Source: Brevibacillus humidisoli
Lineage (GTDB): Bacteria; Bacillota; Bacilli; Brevibacillales; Brevibacillaceae
Assembly (NCBI RefSeq): GCF_020923435.1
Contig: NZ_CP087263.1
Coordinates: 2,747,970 to 2,811,969 of the forward strand
Direction of reading: 5' to 3'
DNA: 64,000 bases
The position numbers and the translations under genes are program-made. How positions within the stretch are numbered: the first letter of the stretch is position 1; each line of letters starts with the position of its first letter. The notes under the pieces are model-generated. The model had not been told where the DNA came from, did no database searches, and saw only the letters and a program-made list of their open reading frames with translations. Positions 1 through 8,294 of the stretch are shown piece after piece.

Positions 1-8
1 TCTCTCTG

Positions 9-1133
9 TCACTGGTTTTTCTCCTCTCCTGGATTGGCGAAAATCGCTCTGATCCGCTCCAGAATGATCTGTTCCTGGTCTTGGAACAAGGGGCGCGGAT
101 CGATGTTGATCACCCCTAGGTTGGCATAGTGATTGCGGGTATAGATAGCGGGATTGCCAGCCTCCAGTCGGCGGATCACCGCATACGCATCTATCCCGGC
201 CACTTCTCTGTCTATGGTGAGTTGTGCCCGGTAGATGGGGCGACCTGCCTCATCCTGAATCACACGGGCGCTCACACCAGACAGCTCGTTGATTCTCTCC
301 GCCAGCCACTCCATCCGTTTTCGTTGCTGCTCGGCCTCCGCTTCGGTGCGGTCGTATCGGGCTAGGGCAGCCAGTAGACCGATGATCGCTTCCTTCCCTA
401 CTTTCATAGCGCGGCCGATCCCCTTGTACTGGGCGCGACACGCTTCGATCAGGTTGGCTCGACCGCAGATCAGACCGGATGTCGGTCCGCCAATCGCCTT
501 TCCCCCGCTGTAGATCACCAGATCGGCACCTGCCTGCACATAACGGGTCAGATCTTCTTCGGCGGCCGCATCGACGATCAAGGGAAGGGCGTGACGATGT
601 GCAACGGCTAGCATCGTCTCGAGGGACTGCATCCCTTTTTGCACGGCATGATGGGATTTGATATATAGCAGGGCAACGGTTCGTTCGTTGATCGCCGCCT
701 CGATGTGCGCTGCTTCCACCAGATTGGCGTGGCCTGCTTCCACTACCTTGCCCCCGCCCAACCGAACCATCTGTGCGACCGATCCGCCAAAGTGAACCGC
801 ATGCCCTTTTTGCACGATCACCTCATTGGCCAGTCCTTCTGATAAAGGAAGTTGCTCAATCAAGCGAAGATTGGTCCCGGCAATCACCGCAGCGGTTGAG
901 ATGGCGATCCCCGCGGCTGCGCCCAAGGTAGGACAGCCATCTTCCGCACCCGTTGCAGCGGCGATTTTTTGGCCGGCTGCTTTGATTAATGCGGCGATAT
1001 CCACGTACTCCATCGCTGCTTCCCCCATCGCCTGGGCGACAGAAGGGTGGACAGCACTGGCTCCCAGTGCTGTCATCTTGCCGCTTGCATTGATCACCTG
1101 GCGCAAACCGTAGCGTTGGTAAATGTTCATCAT
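9..1133 (-). CDS. dgaE: DgaE-family PLP-dependent ammonia-lyase
   Basis: This 374-residue protein looks like a DgaE/SelA-like fold-type I PLP enzyme. The DgaE family eliminates ammonia from D-glucosaminate-6-phosphate to give 2-keto-3-deoxygluconate-6-phosphate. The motif SGGKAIGGP places the likely Schiff-base lysine near residue 212, preceded by a VDAAAEED stretch that would hold the PLP-ring aspartate. The length matches the family. It is the last complete gene of the minus-strand operon; in related clusters a KDGP aldolase follows, which would lie beyond the window edge. The true substrate here is not shown by sequence. DgaE-type family: confident; physiological substrate: inference. Confidence 0.85.
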   Translation of the reverse strand: MMNIYQRYGLRQVINASGKMTALGASAVHPSVAQAMGEAAMEYVDIAALIKAAGQKIAAATGAEDGCPTLGAAAGIAISTAAVIAGTNLRLIEQLPLSEGLANEVIVQKGHAVHFGGSVAQMVRLGGGKVVEAGHANLVEAAHIEAAINERTVALLYIKSHHAVQKGMQSLETMLAVAHRHALPLIVDAAAEEDLTRYVQAGADLVIYSGGKAIGGPTSGLICGRANLIEACRAQYKGIGRAMKVGKEAIIGLLAALARYDRTEAEAEQQRKRMEWLAERINELSGVSARVIQDEAGRPIYRAQLTIDREVAGIDAYAVIRRLEAGNPAIYTRNHYANLGVINIDPRPLFQDQEQIILERIRAIFANPGEEKNQ

Positions 1134-1155
1134 CTGTCCCGCCTTTGTTTCAAAC

Positions 1156-1812
1156 CTATTGGGTGGCGATAGGGAAGATCGCTCCCAGCAGCATCGCCCC
1201 GAGTATCGCTCCGCCCGCGATTGGTTTTTTGTAATAGTAGAAGACAGCCGCTCCGATTGTGGCTCCGATGCCTACCGGGATGGAAGCCATAATCGCCGAG
1301 ATGACGATCAGTGGGCCAAGATAACGGCCGGCCGCATTTCCCGCTCCCATCATCACATCTGCTCCAAACGTAGAGTTGGCCGAATTGATCGTAAACTTGC
1401 GTATCAAGATAATCACGCCACCGATCAAAAGCCCCAGTCCGGCTCCTGTGAGCAGAGCGAGCGGGAACGAAGTAAGCGGAGCCGTAATTCCTGCTCCCAG
1501 CAGCATCGCCGGGATCCCGATCCCTACACCTGTCTGTAAGGAACCGCCAATGTCAAGAATCCCCACCAGCGGCCCTTCCAGGACGCGGGCAAATAAGAAG
1601 CTGGCACCAAACGCAGCTGCCGCGCCAAAACTGCCTCCCTTTAACCCTGCTTCCAGCATGGCCACGACCGCAATGTCGTTAAAGGCCCCTACACGGTAGA
1701 CGTAATAGAGATGAGTCCCGGCAAAAATACCTGCCGACAAGAAAGCCACAAACAGCGGAAAAGCCCATTCGGAATACCAGAAACCTTTCGTCTGTTGATT
1801 GGTTGTTTCCAT
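1156..1812 (-). CDS. DUF4310 family membrane protein
   Basis: A 218-residue very hydrophobic, glycine- and alanine-rich protein with about six membrane segments and almost no polar loops. It matches what I know as DUF4310, found in clusters with DUF4311, DUF4312, a glycine-rich SFCGS protein and DgaE-like enzymes. No biochemical function is established to my knowledge. It starts 2 bases after the DUF4311 gene ends, so the two are probably translated together and may form one membrane complex. A role as channel subunit of a transporter is inferred from hydrophobicity and neighbours. Confidence 0.8.
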   Translation of the reverse strand: METTNQQTKGFWYSEWAFPLFVAFLSAGIFAGTHLYYVYRVGAFNDIAVVAMLEAGLKGGSFGAAAAFGASFLFARVLEGPLVGILDIGGSLQTGVGIGIPAMLLGAGITAPLTSFPLALLTGAGLGLLIGGVIILIRKFTINSANSTFGADVMMGAGNAAGRYLGPLIVISAIMASIPVGIGATIGAAVFYYYKKPIAGGAILGAMLLGAIFPIATQ

Positions 1813-1814
1813 CC

Positions 1815-2600
1815 TTATTTCACCACCGATCCAAAGAATTTGTGCAGATCAATCAGCCATTGTGGCACGTCAACATCGATGCTGTGCAGCAGAGCCGCAT
1901 CGAATCCACGGAAGAATCCACTCAGGACGAACAGCAGCACAACGGCTGTCACCATCGTTTTGGTGAGGCGATTCCAGCCGCTATCATCCACCCCTTTGCC
2001 GATCAAGATCCCTAGCACAATACCGGGTACGGCATTGCCCATGATCAGATGAGACAGACCCCCCAGCACCGTGCCCCATAATCCGGTGCGCTGTCCAGCG
2101 TCGATCGCGGCCATCCAGAAGACGATCGGCATGATCGGGTTAATCAGCCAGTTGGCTGCAGGCACCAGTACCTCGGTAGCCACCAACTGCATCGACACGG
2201 GGATCGCAGCAGCCGTAGAGTTCAGCAGTGTGACGACGACTGCACCCACAGCCGCACCGGCAAAGGCCATTTTTTTCGGGTTGTGCAGCGTCTCCTCCAC
2301 GTTTTTGTTCTTGGACAGCAACACAGCAGCCGCCCAGTTGGGCAAAATCCGGTGTTCGACGTCCTGCGTCAAGGCACCGGCACCGACGACGGAAGCCCAG
2401 GAATTAAACAAAAAGCCAAGACCAAATGAAAAGTGCGAGATAGGGTCCCCGGCGCAGGCATTCAACTCGCCAAAGGTACGGAATGCCCCCATGCCCTGTA
2501 CATTGGGAGCATGAAACATGCGTGCAGCACCGGCACCGACTCCGAAGCCGACTAGCGCCCCAATGATGATTGATTCGACCACAATCATGAACGTGTCCAT
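1815..2600 (-). CDS. DUF4311 family membrane protein
   Basis: A 261-residue polytopic membrane protein assigned to DUF4311. It opens with a long hydrophobic segment, followed by a polar stretch with the motif GELNACAGDPISHFSFG, then further membrane segments and a short cytoplasmic tail. The conserved Cys-Ala-Gly-Asp-Pro and the histidine in this loop could line a substrate path, but that is speculation. An AAGGGGGA ribosome binding site precedes the ATG. Together with DUF4310 it would give a two-protein membrane unit of roughly 12-14 helices. Confidence 0.8.
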   Translation of the reverse strand: MDTFMIVVESIIIGALVGFGVGAGAARMFHAPNVQGMGAFRTFGELNACAGDPISHFSFGLGFLFNSWASVVGAGALTQDVEHRILPNWAAAVLLSKNKNVEETLHNPKKMAFAGAAVGAVVVTLLNSTAAAIPVSMQLVATEVLVPAANWLINPIMPIVFWMAAIDAGQRTGLWGTVLGGLSHLIMGNAVPGIVLGILIGKGVDDSGWNRLTKTMVTAVVLLFVLSGFFRGFDAALLHSIDVDVPQWLIDLHKFFGSVVK

Positions 2601-2627
2601 TCTTTTCCCCCTTGTCTTCTTCTGTCT

Positions 2628-2966
2628 TTATCCCTGCCGCAGCAATTGCTGTACGGTTGAGACCTGATGTTCTTTCTGCTTGAATTCGATTTTGTCCAGC
2701 TCGATCAGACCGAGGCGGACTTGCACAATCGCCTTGATCTCGTACTTGATCCTCGTCCTGGGAAAGAATAGGCCGAAGAATCGCTCCGTGTACGAACTCA
2801 TCACTGCCGACAGCACATCAACCTGCATCGGCTCGATACGGACGACAAGATCGGGAATCTCTCTGGCAATCGTTTTTTTGATCTGACCAAAGATCTGGTT
2901 GAACGCTGCTTCTTTCGTTTCGCCACTTCCGCTTAACGTCAAAGAGTGGATCAGCTCTTTATACAC
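2628..2966 (-). CDS. DUF4312 family protein
   Basis: A 112-residue soluble protein of mixed helix and strand character, assigned to DUF4312 from its length, sequence flavour and position between the SFCGS and DUF4311 genes. It starts with GTG behind a GAAGGGGAG ribosome binding site. It has no signal peptide, membrane segment or recognisable catalytic motif. It may be a cytoplasmic component of the predicted transport complex. Confidence 0.75.
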   Translation of the reverse strand: MYKELIHSLTLSGSGETKEAAFNQIFGQIKKTIAREIPDLVVRIEPMQVDVLSAVMSSYTERFFGLFFPRTRIKYEIKAIVQVRLGLIELDKIEFKQKEHQVSTVQQLLRQG

Positions 2967-2968
2967 CT

Positions 2969-3334
2969 TTATCTCCCCTTCAACTTGATGTACTCTTCTG
3001 TCATCCGTCTGCCCAACTCTTCCGTATCCATAAAGCCGAATCCGACCACCTTGCAGCCGCTGCGCAAGGCGGATATGCCTCCATCAACGGAACGAAGTCC
3101 ATATTCGACGGGATACCCGTATTTCGTCTTTGCCGTCAGGGCACCGGCTCCGCCACTCCCACAAAACGAGAGTCCGAAGTCGGCATTTTCCGCCTGCATC
3201 ACGTCGCCTACTTTCATGTCGGCTCCTACACCTGGAATCACAACGGCAATACCGCCTGCTGCTTCTACACCTTTGGCGATGTTCTGTCCCTTTCCAAGGC
3301 GATCACCGATCACCACTTTTACCTTGTTTTCCAT
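2969..3334 (-). CDS. Glycine-rich SFCGS family protein
   Basis: A 121-residue cytoplasmic protein carrying the family-naming motif LSFCGSGGAGA near residue 55, followed by a glycine-rich AVEYG/SVDGG region. The ATG chosen lies 15 codons inside the longest frame and has a strong GGAGGAG site; the gene then overlaps the upstream PRD gene by 32 bases. The single conserved cysteine in a glycine-rich loop recalls the phosphocysteine loop of PTS EIIB domains. This resemblance is my inference and could be fortuitous. Family function is unknown. Confidence 0.8.
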   Translation of the reverse strand: MENKVKVVIGDRLGKGQNIAKGVEAAGGIAVVIPGVGADMKVGDVMQAENADFGLSFCGSGGAGALTAKTKYGYPVEYGLRSVDGGISALRSGCKVVGFGFMDTEELGRRMTEEYIKLKGR

Positions 3335-3722
3335 CTTCTCCTCCTCCAAGTTCTTCCTGTAGGCTTTTGGCTGTCTCAAAATGAACCGCCATCAGCATGA
3401 TTTCGCTCTGGTCATAACGGCGACTGGTCTTCTCCCCGTACACGTCAAACACACGGGCGCTCAATGAGACCATCTCTGGTGCGATCTCGGCGAACAACGC
3501 ATGGTCGACCGGCGGGAGCGTCTCGCCACTGTTGATCCGACGGATAAACCCCAATAAATGAACGGCTACCGCCAGCCAGCGATCGTTTGGTATCACCAGG
3601 TTTACCTGCAGTGTCTCTGCTTCCACGATGGAGAGCAGTTTTTTTAATTCTGAAATTTCCGTAAATTCTAGCTGGTTCTCTTGCGCGATCTCTGCTACTA
3701 TGTTTTCCATTATCATTTGCAT
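3303..3722 (-). CDS. Stand-alone PRD-domain protein
   Basis: A 139-residue protein that looks like a single PTS regulation domain (PRD) without DNA-binding part. Two histidines sit in PRD-like contexts: AVAVHLLGFIRR in the first half and LMAVHFETAKS near the C-terminus, typical of PRD phosphorylation sites. The ATG follows a GGGAAAGG site, and the frame overlaps the amidohydrolase 3' end by 10 bases and the SFCGS gene by 32 bases. It could tune the PRD activator encoded two genes upstream or sense PTS phosphorylation for the transporter. The role is inferred. Confidence 0.7.
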   Translation of the reverse strand: MQMIMENIVAEIAQENQLEFTEISELKKLLSIVEAETLQVNLVIPNDRWLAVAVHLLGFIRRINSGETLPPVDHALFAEIAPEMVSLSARVFDVYGEKTSRRYDQSEIMLMAVHFETAKSLQEELGGGEDGKQGKSGDR

Positions 3723-4845
3723 TTCAAAACCTTTCCCGATTTGATCGTGTACCTGGGCTCCAGCACCTGCTCTGACGTCATGGCTGCCTGTTCCGAATCG
3801 ATCAGTGAGACCACCCTATCTGTGAGCTGCAAGATTGAGATGTCAGCCACCGTGCTTACCCGCAGTGTCCCCAACTCTTCACCCAGTCGCAAAACGGCAG
3901 CAGGAGCTGTCGTCGCAGCAGCCACAACCTCCTCCAACGGAAATCCGAGGGCCAGAAACTTGGTCATCGTCATCGCCAGGCTGTGTACCGGTCCGCGTAT
4001 GTTTTGACAGTAGATATCGGTGCTGATCGTATACGGTACAACTCCTAATGATCTCGCTTGTCGCATGGTGGCAAAGCTGAAACTGGCTGTGCCGTGTCCG
4101 ACGTCGAACAACACACCACGTTCAAGAGCAGCTTCCCCCTCAGGAATCAGCCTGCCCTCTTCATCGAGGATGCCGCCTTTTTCCCATGAAAGGCGTGTGT
4201 CACTACATCACCTGCTCCCAGCAGATCCAGGATTTCCGTCAGTTTTGGCGGTGCGTTCCCGATATGAACCATGAGCGGTACGTCTGCTAGTTGTGCGGCC
4301 TGTTTGGCTATCTTTAGCGGCTCGATGCCACTCTCTTTTACTACCGATCCGCTCATGCGGGCCTTGATCCCTCGGATCAGCGGGTTCTCGCGAATCAGGG
4401 CGGCCGTCTCAGCAGGTGCCAGTTTGCTCAGGTCGGCCAGTTCGGACAATCCCTCACAGAGCCCCGCACCTGCAATATTGAGATACGCCAGCACCTGTGT
4501 GACCGATGGCTTCACGGCTCTCTCTACAAAACCCGCAAAGGTATGAGCGCCAGCGCTACCAGCATCTACGACAGTAGTAACCCCCTGTTCCACGCCAACC
4601 TGATCGGCGCTGATCCCCAGTGGGGTTTCTCCTACGTATACATGTGTATGCAGATCAATCAATCCCGGAGTGACAAGCATCCCGTCCGCATCCAGCACCT
4701 CTCGCACTCGATCTGTCAGATGATGCTTACCCGTCTCCCGGATGCCGACGATCTTGCCATCAGCCACGGCTACATCGTACCTCCCATTTACCTGCTGCGA
4801 CGGATCAATGACCCATCCATTCGTAATCACCAGGTCGATCTCCAT
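3713..4845 (-). pseudogene. Amidohydrolase/deacetylase-family metallohydrolase, frameshifted
   Basis: The N-terminal part (232 codons from 4845) carries the metal-binding motif LIDLHTHVYVG and later HIGNAPP and VTHAFHGKK. The C-terminal part (VLFDVGHGTASFSF with the metal aspartate, to VLKCK) continues in another frame. The break is in an A5 run at 4178-4182: one extra A restores GKKGGILDEEGRL and a continuous protein of about 377 residues, the normal family length. The family acts on N-acyl or dihydroorotase-like substrates; the substrate here is unknown. Either a recent inactivation or a homopolymer sequencing error. The start overlaps the activator gene by 41 bases, so translational coupling is likely. 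Confidence 0.82.
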
Positions 4846-6781
4846 CTCCTCTGATCATGCTCCTCTCCAGTGAAAAATATCTCAGTATGGCACTAATCTC
4901 GCTCTGCGGCAGGTGGAACGGCGTCTCCTCCAGCAGCCTTTGTAAACGATCCCGCAGCACACCGCCCTGTTCCACGCGCGTTTGTTCATCCGGATACAGA
5001 TAAGGCGAGCCAAACGTAAGCCGGTTTACCATCAGCAAGATGTGCAGCACCAACCCGCTGGCAGCCTGCTCTGTCAGATGTTCACGGAATTCGTGAATGA
5101 TCTTTTGACTGAGCTCAAATCCTCTGCAAATCACATCTTGTGAGATACGCTCCAGAACCGGCAAATCCCTTTCATTGAGATCCGTCCCCAGGTCGGTATA
5201 TGCCGGTGTGTGTCGACGCTGTGTCTGTTGCGGATCTTCCGCCGTCTGTTCCAACTCTTTCACCAACTGCTTGATGGCTGCGATATCCTGACGGGTTGGC
5301 AGCGGGTGAACAGTGACCACCGGCAGCGATGACTGCAGCGGCAGTACGGTCACGATAATATCTACTTTTCTCGTCGCCAGGTACTTTTCTACTTCCAGGC
5401 TGGAGCACAGCCCTACCACCCGCAGCGACTTGAGCTCATTTTCCAGATACGTCTTCAAAAAACGGGATGTTCCTCTGCCCGTGCCGCAAACAACCAGCGC
5501 ATTCACTTTTTTCCTCTCCTGCATGCGATCATACGCAGCCTGAAAGTGCAGGACGATGTAGGCGATGTCGGAATCAAGCAAGCGAATGCCATGTCTATGA
5601 AAAATGTGTTCACATTCTTGTTTGACCGCCGCATACATCTGGGGGTAGGAACGCTTGATGTCGTCGACAAACGGATTGGGGTCAAGCACTCCGTTTTGCA
5701 GCTTCACAATCCGGTCTGACAAGTGTGCCAGCAGATAGGCGGACAACTCCGGGTCGTCCTGAAGCGGCAGCCGCAAGCGCGAGCTAAGCAGCTCGATTAA
5801 CTCTGCTGTCAGCGAGTAGAAATCCAGCAGTCTGTTTTCTCCCTCCGGCTGTTTATCAGTGGGCGGCAGGGTCGTGCCAATCAACGGCAGGCAGATAAAC
5901 GATACTTCTACGTCCGGGATGTCCAGACCCATCTCCTGCCCTAGCCCGTGCAATTCTCTGCGGAACAGTTGGTAGATTTGACGTGCCCTCTCATCGCCAA
6001 GCGGTGGGTGGGACAGATGAACCGAATGCAGTCTGTGCATCCGCTGCAGCGACAGGCAGAGACGGATCATCACACTGATCAGTACTCGATCGGAAATATA
6101 CGTCTCCATCTCTGTTTTCAACCTGTTGGCCAAGCGCTCCATCGACCGTCTGATCTGGATGTCATCCTCTTCTGACAATTGAAAGCGCTGAAACCACTCG
6201 CCAACCAGGAGCGGATGCTCCGACTGGAATAAAGCGGTCTGGATCAGCCGATACATTTCACTGCTGTCCAGTGAGGTCTGGATCAGATTCTCCATCGCCA
6301 GGCGCCGCTTTAATTCATCCCCCGTGATTTTAAGCCCGTGACGAGCCTTTCTCTCCAACGCAAGCCCCCAGCTTTCGACAAACGACTCCGCCTCTCTCAA
6401 GTCAGAGATCACCGTGTTGCGGCTAACCAGCAGTGTATCGGCCAGATCGCCGATTCGCAGATAGTCATCGCGGAACAACAGTTCCATCACGATGTGCTGG
6501 ACCCGCTCTTTCTGATTGAGATAGACCTCTCCTGTCCCCGTCTCTGACAACAGGCAGAGCAGTTCAGCCCGCTTCTCGCTTCCTTCTTCAATCCAGATCC
6601 CTTTGTTCGGTTGAGAGTAGAGAGTGACGTTTTGCTCTTTCAACCAGAGACGAATCGCCTCCAGGTCGTACTTGATCGTTCTTTCGCTCACTTGAAACTC
6701 ACGGGCAAGATCTTTGATGCGTACAGGGTGACCAGCATCGATCATCCCTTTCAACAGTTCGCGTGATCGCGAAGAAAGCAT
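4805..6781 (-). CDS. PRD-containing transcriptional activator (BglG/MtlR-like)
   Basis: A 658-residue regulator. Order seen: an N-terminal HTH (RIKDLAREFQVSERTIKYDLEA), a second HTH (RIGDLADTLLVSRNTVISDL), PRD1 (about 190-310), PRD2 (about 315-420, with YLLAHLSDRI and IVLHFQAAYD histidines), a GatB-like EIIB domain (VVCGTGRGTS, phosphocysteine), and a C-terminal PRD-like helical domain. The second PRD1 histidine appears to be replaced (FICLPLIGT). The ATG was chosen 10 codons inside the frame because GAGGGGGG lies 8 bases upstream. It is first in the operon and presumably activates it according to PTS phosphorylation. Confidence 0.85.
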   Translation of the reverse strand: MLSSRSRELLKGMIDAGHPVRIKDLAREFQVSERTIKYDLEAIRLWLKEQNVTLYSQPNKGIWIEEGSEKRAELLCLLSETGTGEVYLNQKERVQHIVMELLFRDDYLRIGDLADTLLVSRNTVISDLREAESFVESWGLALERKARHGLKITGDELKRRLAMENLIQTSLDSSEMYRLIQTALFQSEHPLLVGEWFQRFQLSEEDDIQIRRSMERLANRLKTEMETYISDRVLISVMIRLCLSLQRMHRLHSVHLSHPPLGDERARQIYQLFRRELHGLGQEMGLDIPDVEVSFICLPLIGTTLPPTDKQPEGENRLLDFYSLTAELIELLSSRLRLPLQDDPELSAYLLAHLSDRIVKLQNGVLDPNPFVDDIKRSYPQMYAAVKQECEHIFHRHGIRLLDSDIAYIVLHFQAAYDRMQERKKVNALVVCGTGRGTSRFLKTYLENELKSLRVVGLCSSLEVEKYLATRKVDIIVTVLPLQSSLPVVTVHPLPTRQDIAAIKQLVKELEQTAEDPQQTQRRHTPAYTDLGTDLNERDLPVLERISQDVICRGFELSQKIIHEFREHLTEQAASGLVLHILLMVNRLTFGSPYLYPDEQTRVEQGGVLRDRLQRLLEETPFHLPQSEISAILRYFSLERSMIRGDGDRPGDYEWMGH

Positions 6782-6844
6782 GTACACGTCCCCCCTCTCT
6801 GCGCTGTCCAAACCGATCTTTTGATTACGGCGTGTTTAACCCAC

Positions 6845-6873
6845 ATTATATGTAACCGTTTTCTCTCGGTAAA
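6845..6873 (-). promoter_or_regulatory. SigA-like promoter of the dga-like operon
   Basis: On the minus strand, a -35 TTTACC (6868-6873) and a perfect -10 TATAAT (6845-6850) are separated by 17 bases and lie about 65 bases before the activator start. No other promoter of this quality is seen before the following seven genes. Confidence 0.7.
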
Positions 6874-6886
6874 GAACGATTCTCTT

Positions 6887-6901
6887 CACCATCAGATGGT
6901 G
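6887..6901. promoter_or_regulatory. 15-bp dyad upstream of the operon promoter
   Basis: CACCATC-A-GATGGTG is a perfect 7-bp inverted repeat centred about 20 bases upstream of the -35 box. Its position is that of an activator site, so it is a candidate operator for the PRD regulator. No binding evidence. Confidence 0.4.
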
Positions 6902-6920
6902 CAATTTTCGCTATTCTTTG

Positions 6921-6964
6921 ACAAAAACAAAAAACCTCCCTTCCTTTGGAAAGGAGCAGGGAGG
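6921..6964 (-). terminator. Terminator of gerE
   Basis: Inverted repeat CCTCCC-TTCCTTT...AAAGGA-GGGAGG, followed on the minus strand by TTTTTTGTTTTTG. A classic intrinsic terminator directly after the gerE stop codon. Confidence 0.85.
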
Positions 6965-6979
6965 GTGGGTGGACACGGC

Positions 6980-7201
6980 TCAAATTTTTAATTGTCCAAG
7001 TCGAACTAGTTCGACCACCGCCTGAGACCGGCCTTTAACCCCGAGTTTTTGCATCACATTGCTTATGTGATTACGTACTGTCTTTTCGCTGATGAAGAGT
7101 TGTCCGGCAATCTCTTTTGTCGTCTTGTCTTGGACCAAAAGCTCAAACACTTCTCTTTCGCGATTCGTCAATAACGGCTTGGTTTGGTCACTACCCTTCA
7201 A
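6980..7201 (-). CDS. gerE: Spore germination/coat regulator GerE (LuxR type)
   Basis: A 73-residue stand-alone LuxR/NarL-type HTH protein. The sequence from LLTNREREVFELLVQDKTT on is nearly identical to Bacillus GerE, the last mother-cell regulator, which activates and represses coat genes together with SigK. The TTG start was chosen because AAGGAGG lies 10 bases upstream; a GTG three codons earlier abuts the ribosome site. The length then matches the 74 residues of B. subtilis GerE. In B. subtilis the gene lies next to sdhB; here about 8 kb of other genes separate them. Confidence 0.95.
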   Translation of the reverse strand: MKGSDQTKPLLTNREREVFELLVQDKTTKEIAGQLFISEKTVRNHISNVMQKLGVKGRSQAVVELVRLGQLKI

Positions 7202-7259
7202 TCGTGCCACCCCTCCTTGTGGGCTCTACAGGAACAAGGTTGAGGGATTACAGTCACCT

Positions 7260-7287
7260 TATCCTATGTTGCAGGGGTGGTGGTGGT
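7260..7287 (-). promoter_or_regulatory. SigK-type promoter of gerE
   Basis: On the minus strand CATAGGATA (7260-7268) fits the SigK -10 consensus CATAnnnTA, with an ACC element 16 bases upstream (7285-7287) fitting the -35. gerE is a known SigK-regulon gene, so sequence and expectation agree. Confidence 0.7.
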
Positions 7288-7367
7288 GCCGAAGTGACAA
7301 GGATTTTAGGCTCTTGCCTTACATCCTATTCATCGATCAGCCGATGCGTTCCACTCGCTCGAGCGCT

Positions 7368-8294
7368 CTACAGATACGGCACGCGCTGGTAACGCTGCTT
7401 GGACCGGTCCCGCAGGCCCTTGGCCAGCAGGCTGAAAGCGATGATCGCCAGCATAAAGGCGCCTAACGGAGCGTACAGGATCCACAGGCTGTTGCTGAAG
7501 ATGAAGTTGCGTGCCTGTCCGATCAGCCCCGCCCATTCATGTGTAACTGAATGGTACAGCATAGGGTCGAACTGCATGATGGTACCGCCGACGAACAAGT
7601 TAAACAGGCCCAGCTGCCCCATAAGCGTCATCACGGCAATCACTTCCATGACAAACACGAGCATGATCTCTTCCCGCAGCTGAGGCAGGATGTGGTGCAG
7701 GACGAGCCTGTTACGGCCTGCTCCTAGCGAAACGGCGGCCAGCACGAACGGCATCTCTTTCACCTGTTCCGTTTTTTGGCGGATCGAGGAGACAACGCTG
7801 GGGGTACCCAGGATGGTCACGATGACTACGAACAAACCGATCAATTCGCTCACAGAGAGTTCAGAGTTGAAGTTGATTCCCAGCAGCAGAAAATAGACGG
7901 GCAACACGATCGGAATGTGGCTCCAGGCGTTTTCAACTCCCAGCCACCACCCCTGTCTTCGCTCTGCCATCCCTAAATAAAGCCCGAACAACGTGCCAAT
8001 CAGAATTCTGAGAAATGCGATCAGCAAGGTGACGAGCATGGTGTAACGGGCCCCGTGCAGAAGCAGCGTGAGGATGTCGTACCCCCACTTATCCGTCCCC
8101 AGCCAGTGAGCGGACGACGGCGGCATTGGCGTCTTGATCAGTACCTCTTTGCCATCAATGATCTCGGTACGAACGTTCTCCTGGTATGTGATGTCATAAG
8201 GTGCCAGATAGGGGCCGAACAGCGCAAGCAAGATCAACATCAGCACCATCAGCCCACCGATCCATAGCGACAGCGGATATTTTCCCCTATTCAT
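7368..8294 (-). CDS. ABC transporter permease, OppC/DppC type
   Basis: A 308-residue membrane permease. An N-terminal membrane segment is followed by the short OppC-N region with SAHWLGTDKWGYD, typical of OppC/DppC proteins, then five membrane segments with the permease loop LGAGRNRLVLHHILPQL (the EAA loop that contacts the ATPase). Family members carry peptides or nickel. The ATG lies 8 bases behind GGGGG and overlaps the upstream permease gene by 8 bases. No ATPase or binding protein of this family is encoded nearby, so it must use partners from elsewhere or be defunct. Confidence 0.85.
   Translation of the reverse strand: MNRGKYPLSLWIGGLMVLMLILLALFGPYLAPYDITYQENVRTEIIDGKEVLIKTPMPPSSAHWLGTDKWGYDILTLLLHGARYTMLVTLLIAFLRILIGTLFGLYLGMAERRQGWWLGVENAWSHIPIVLPVYFLLLGINFNSELSVSELIGLFVVIVTILGTPSVVSSIRQKTEQVKEMPFVLAAVSLGAGRNRLVLHHILPQLREEIMLVFVMEVIAVMTLMGQLGLFNLFVGGTIMQFDPMLYHSVTHEWAGLIGQARNFIFSNSLWILYAPLGAFMLAIIAFSLLAKGLRDRSKQRYQRVPYL

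Noticed and set aside
4178-4182. Programmed -1 frameshift in the amidohydrolase
   Set aside because: The site lacks a proper X XXY YYZ heptamer in the zero frame and no stimulatory structure is evident; a mutation or error is simpler.
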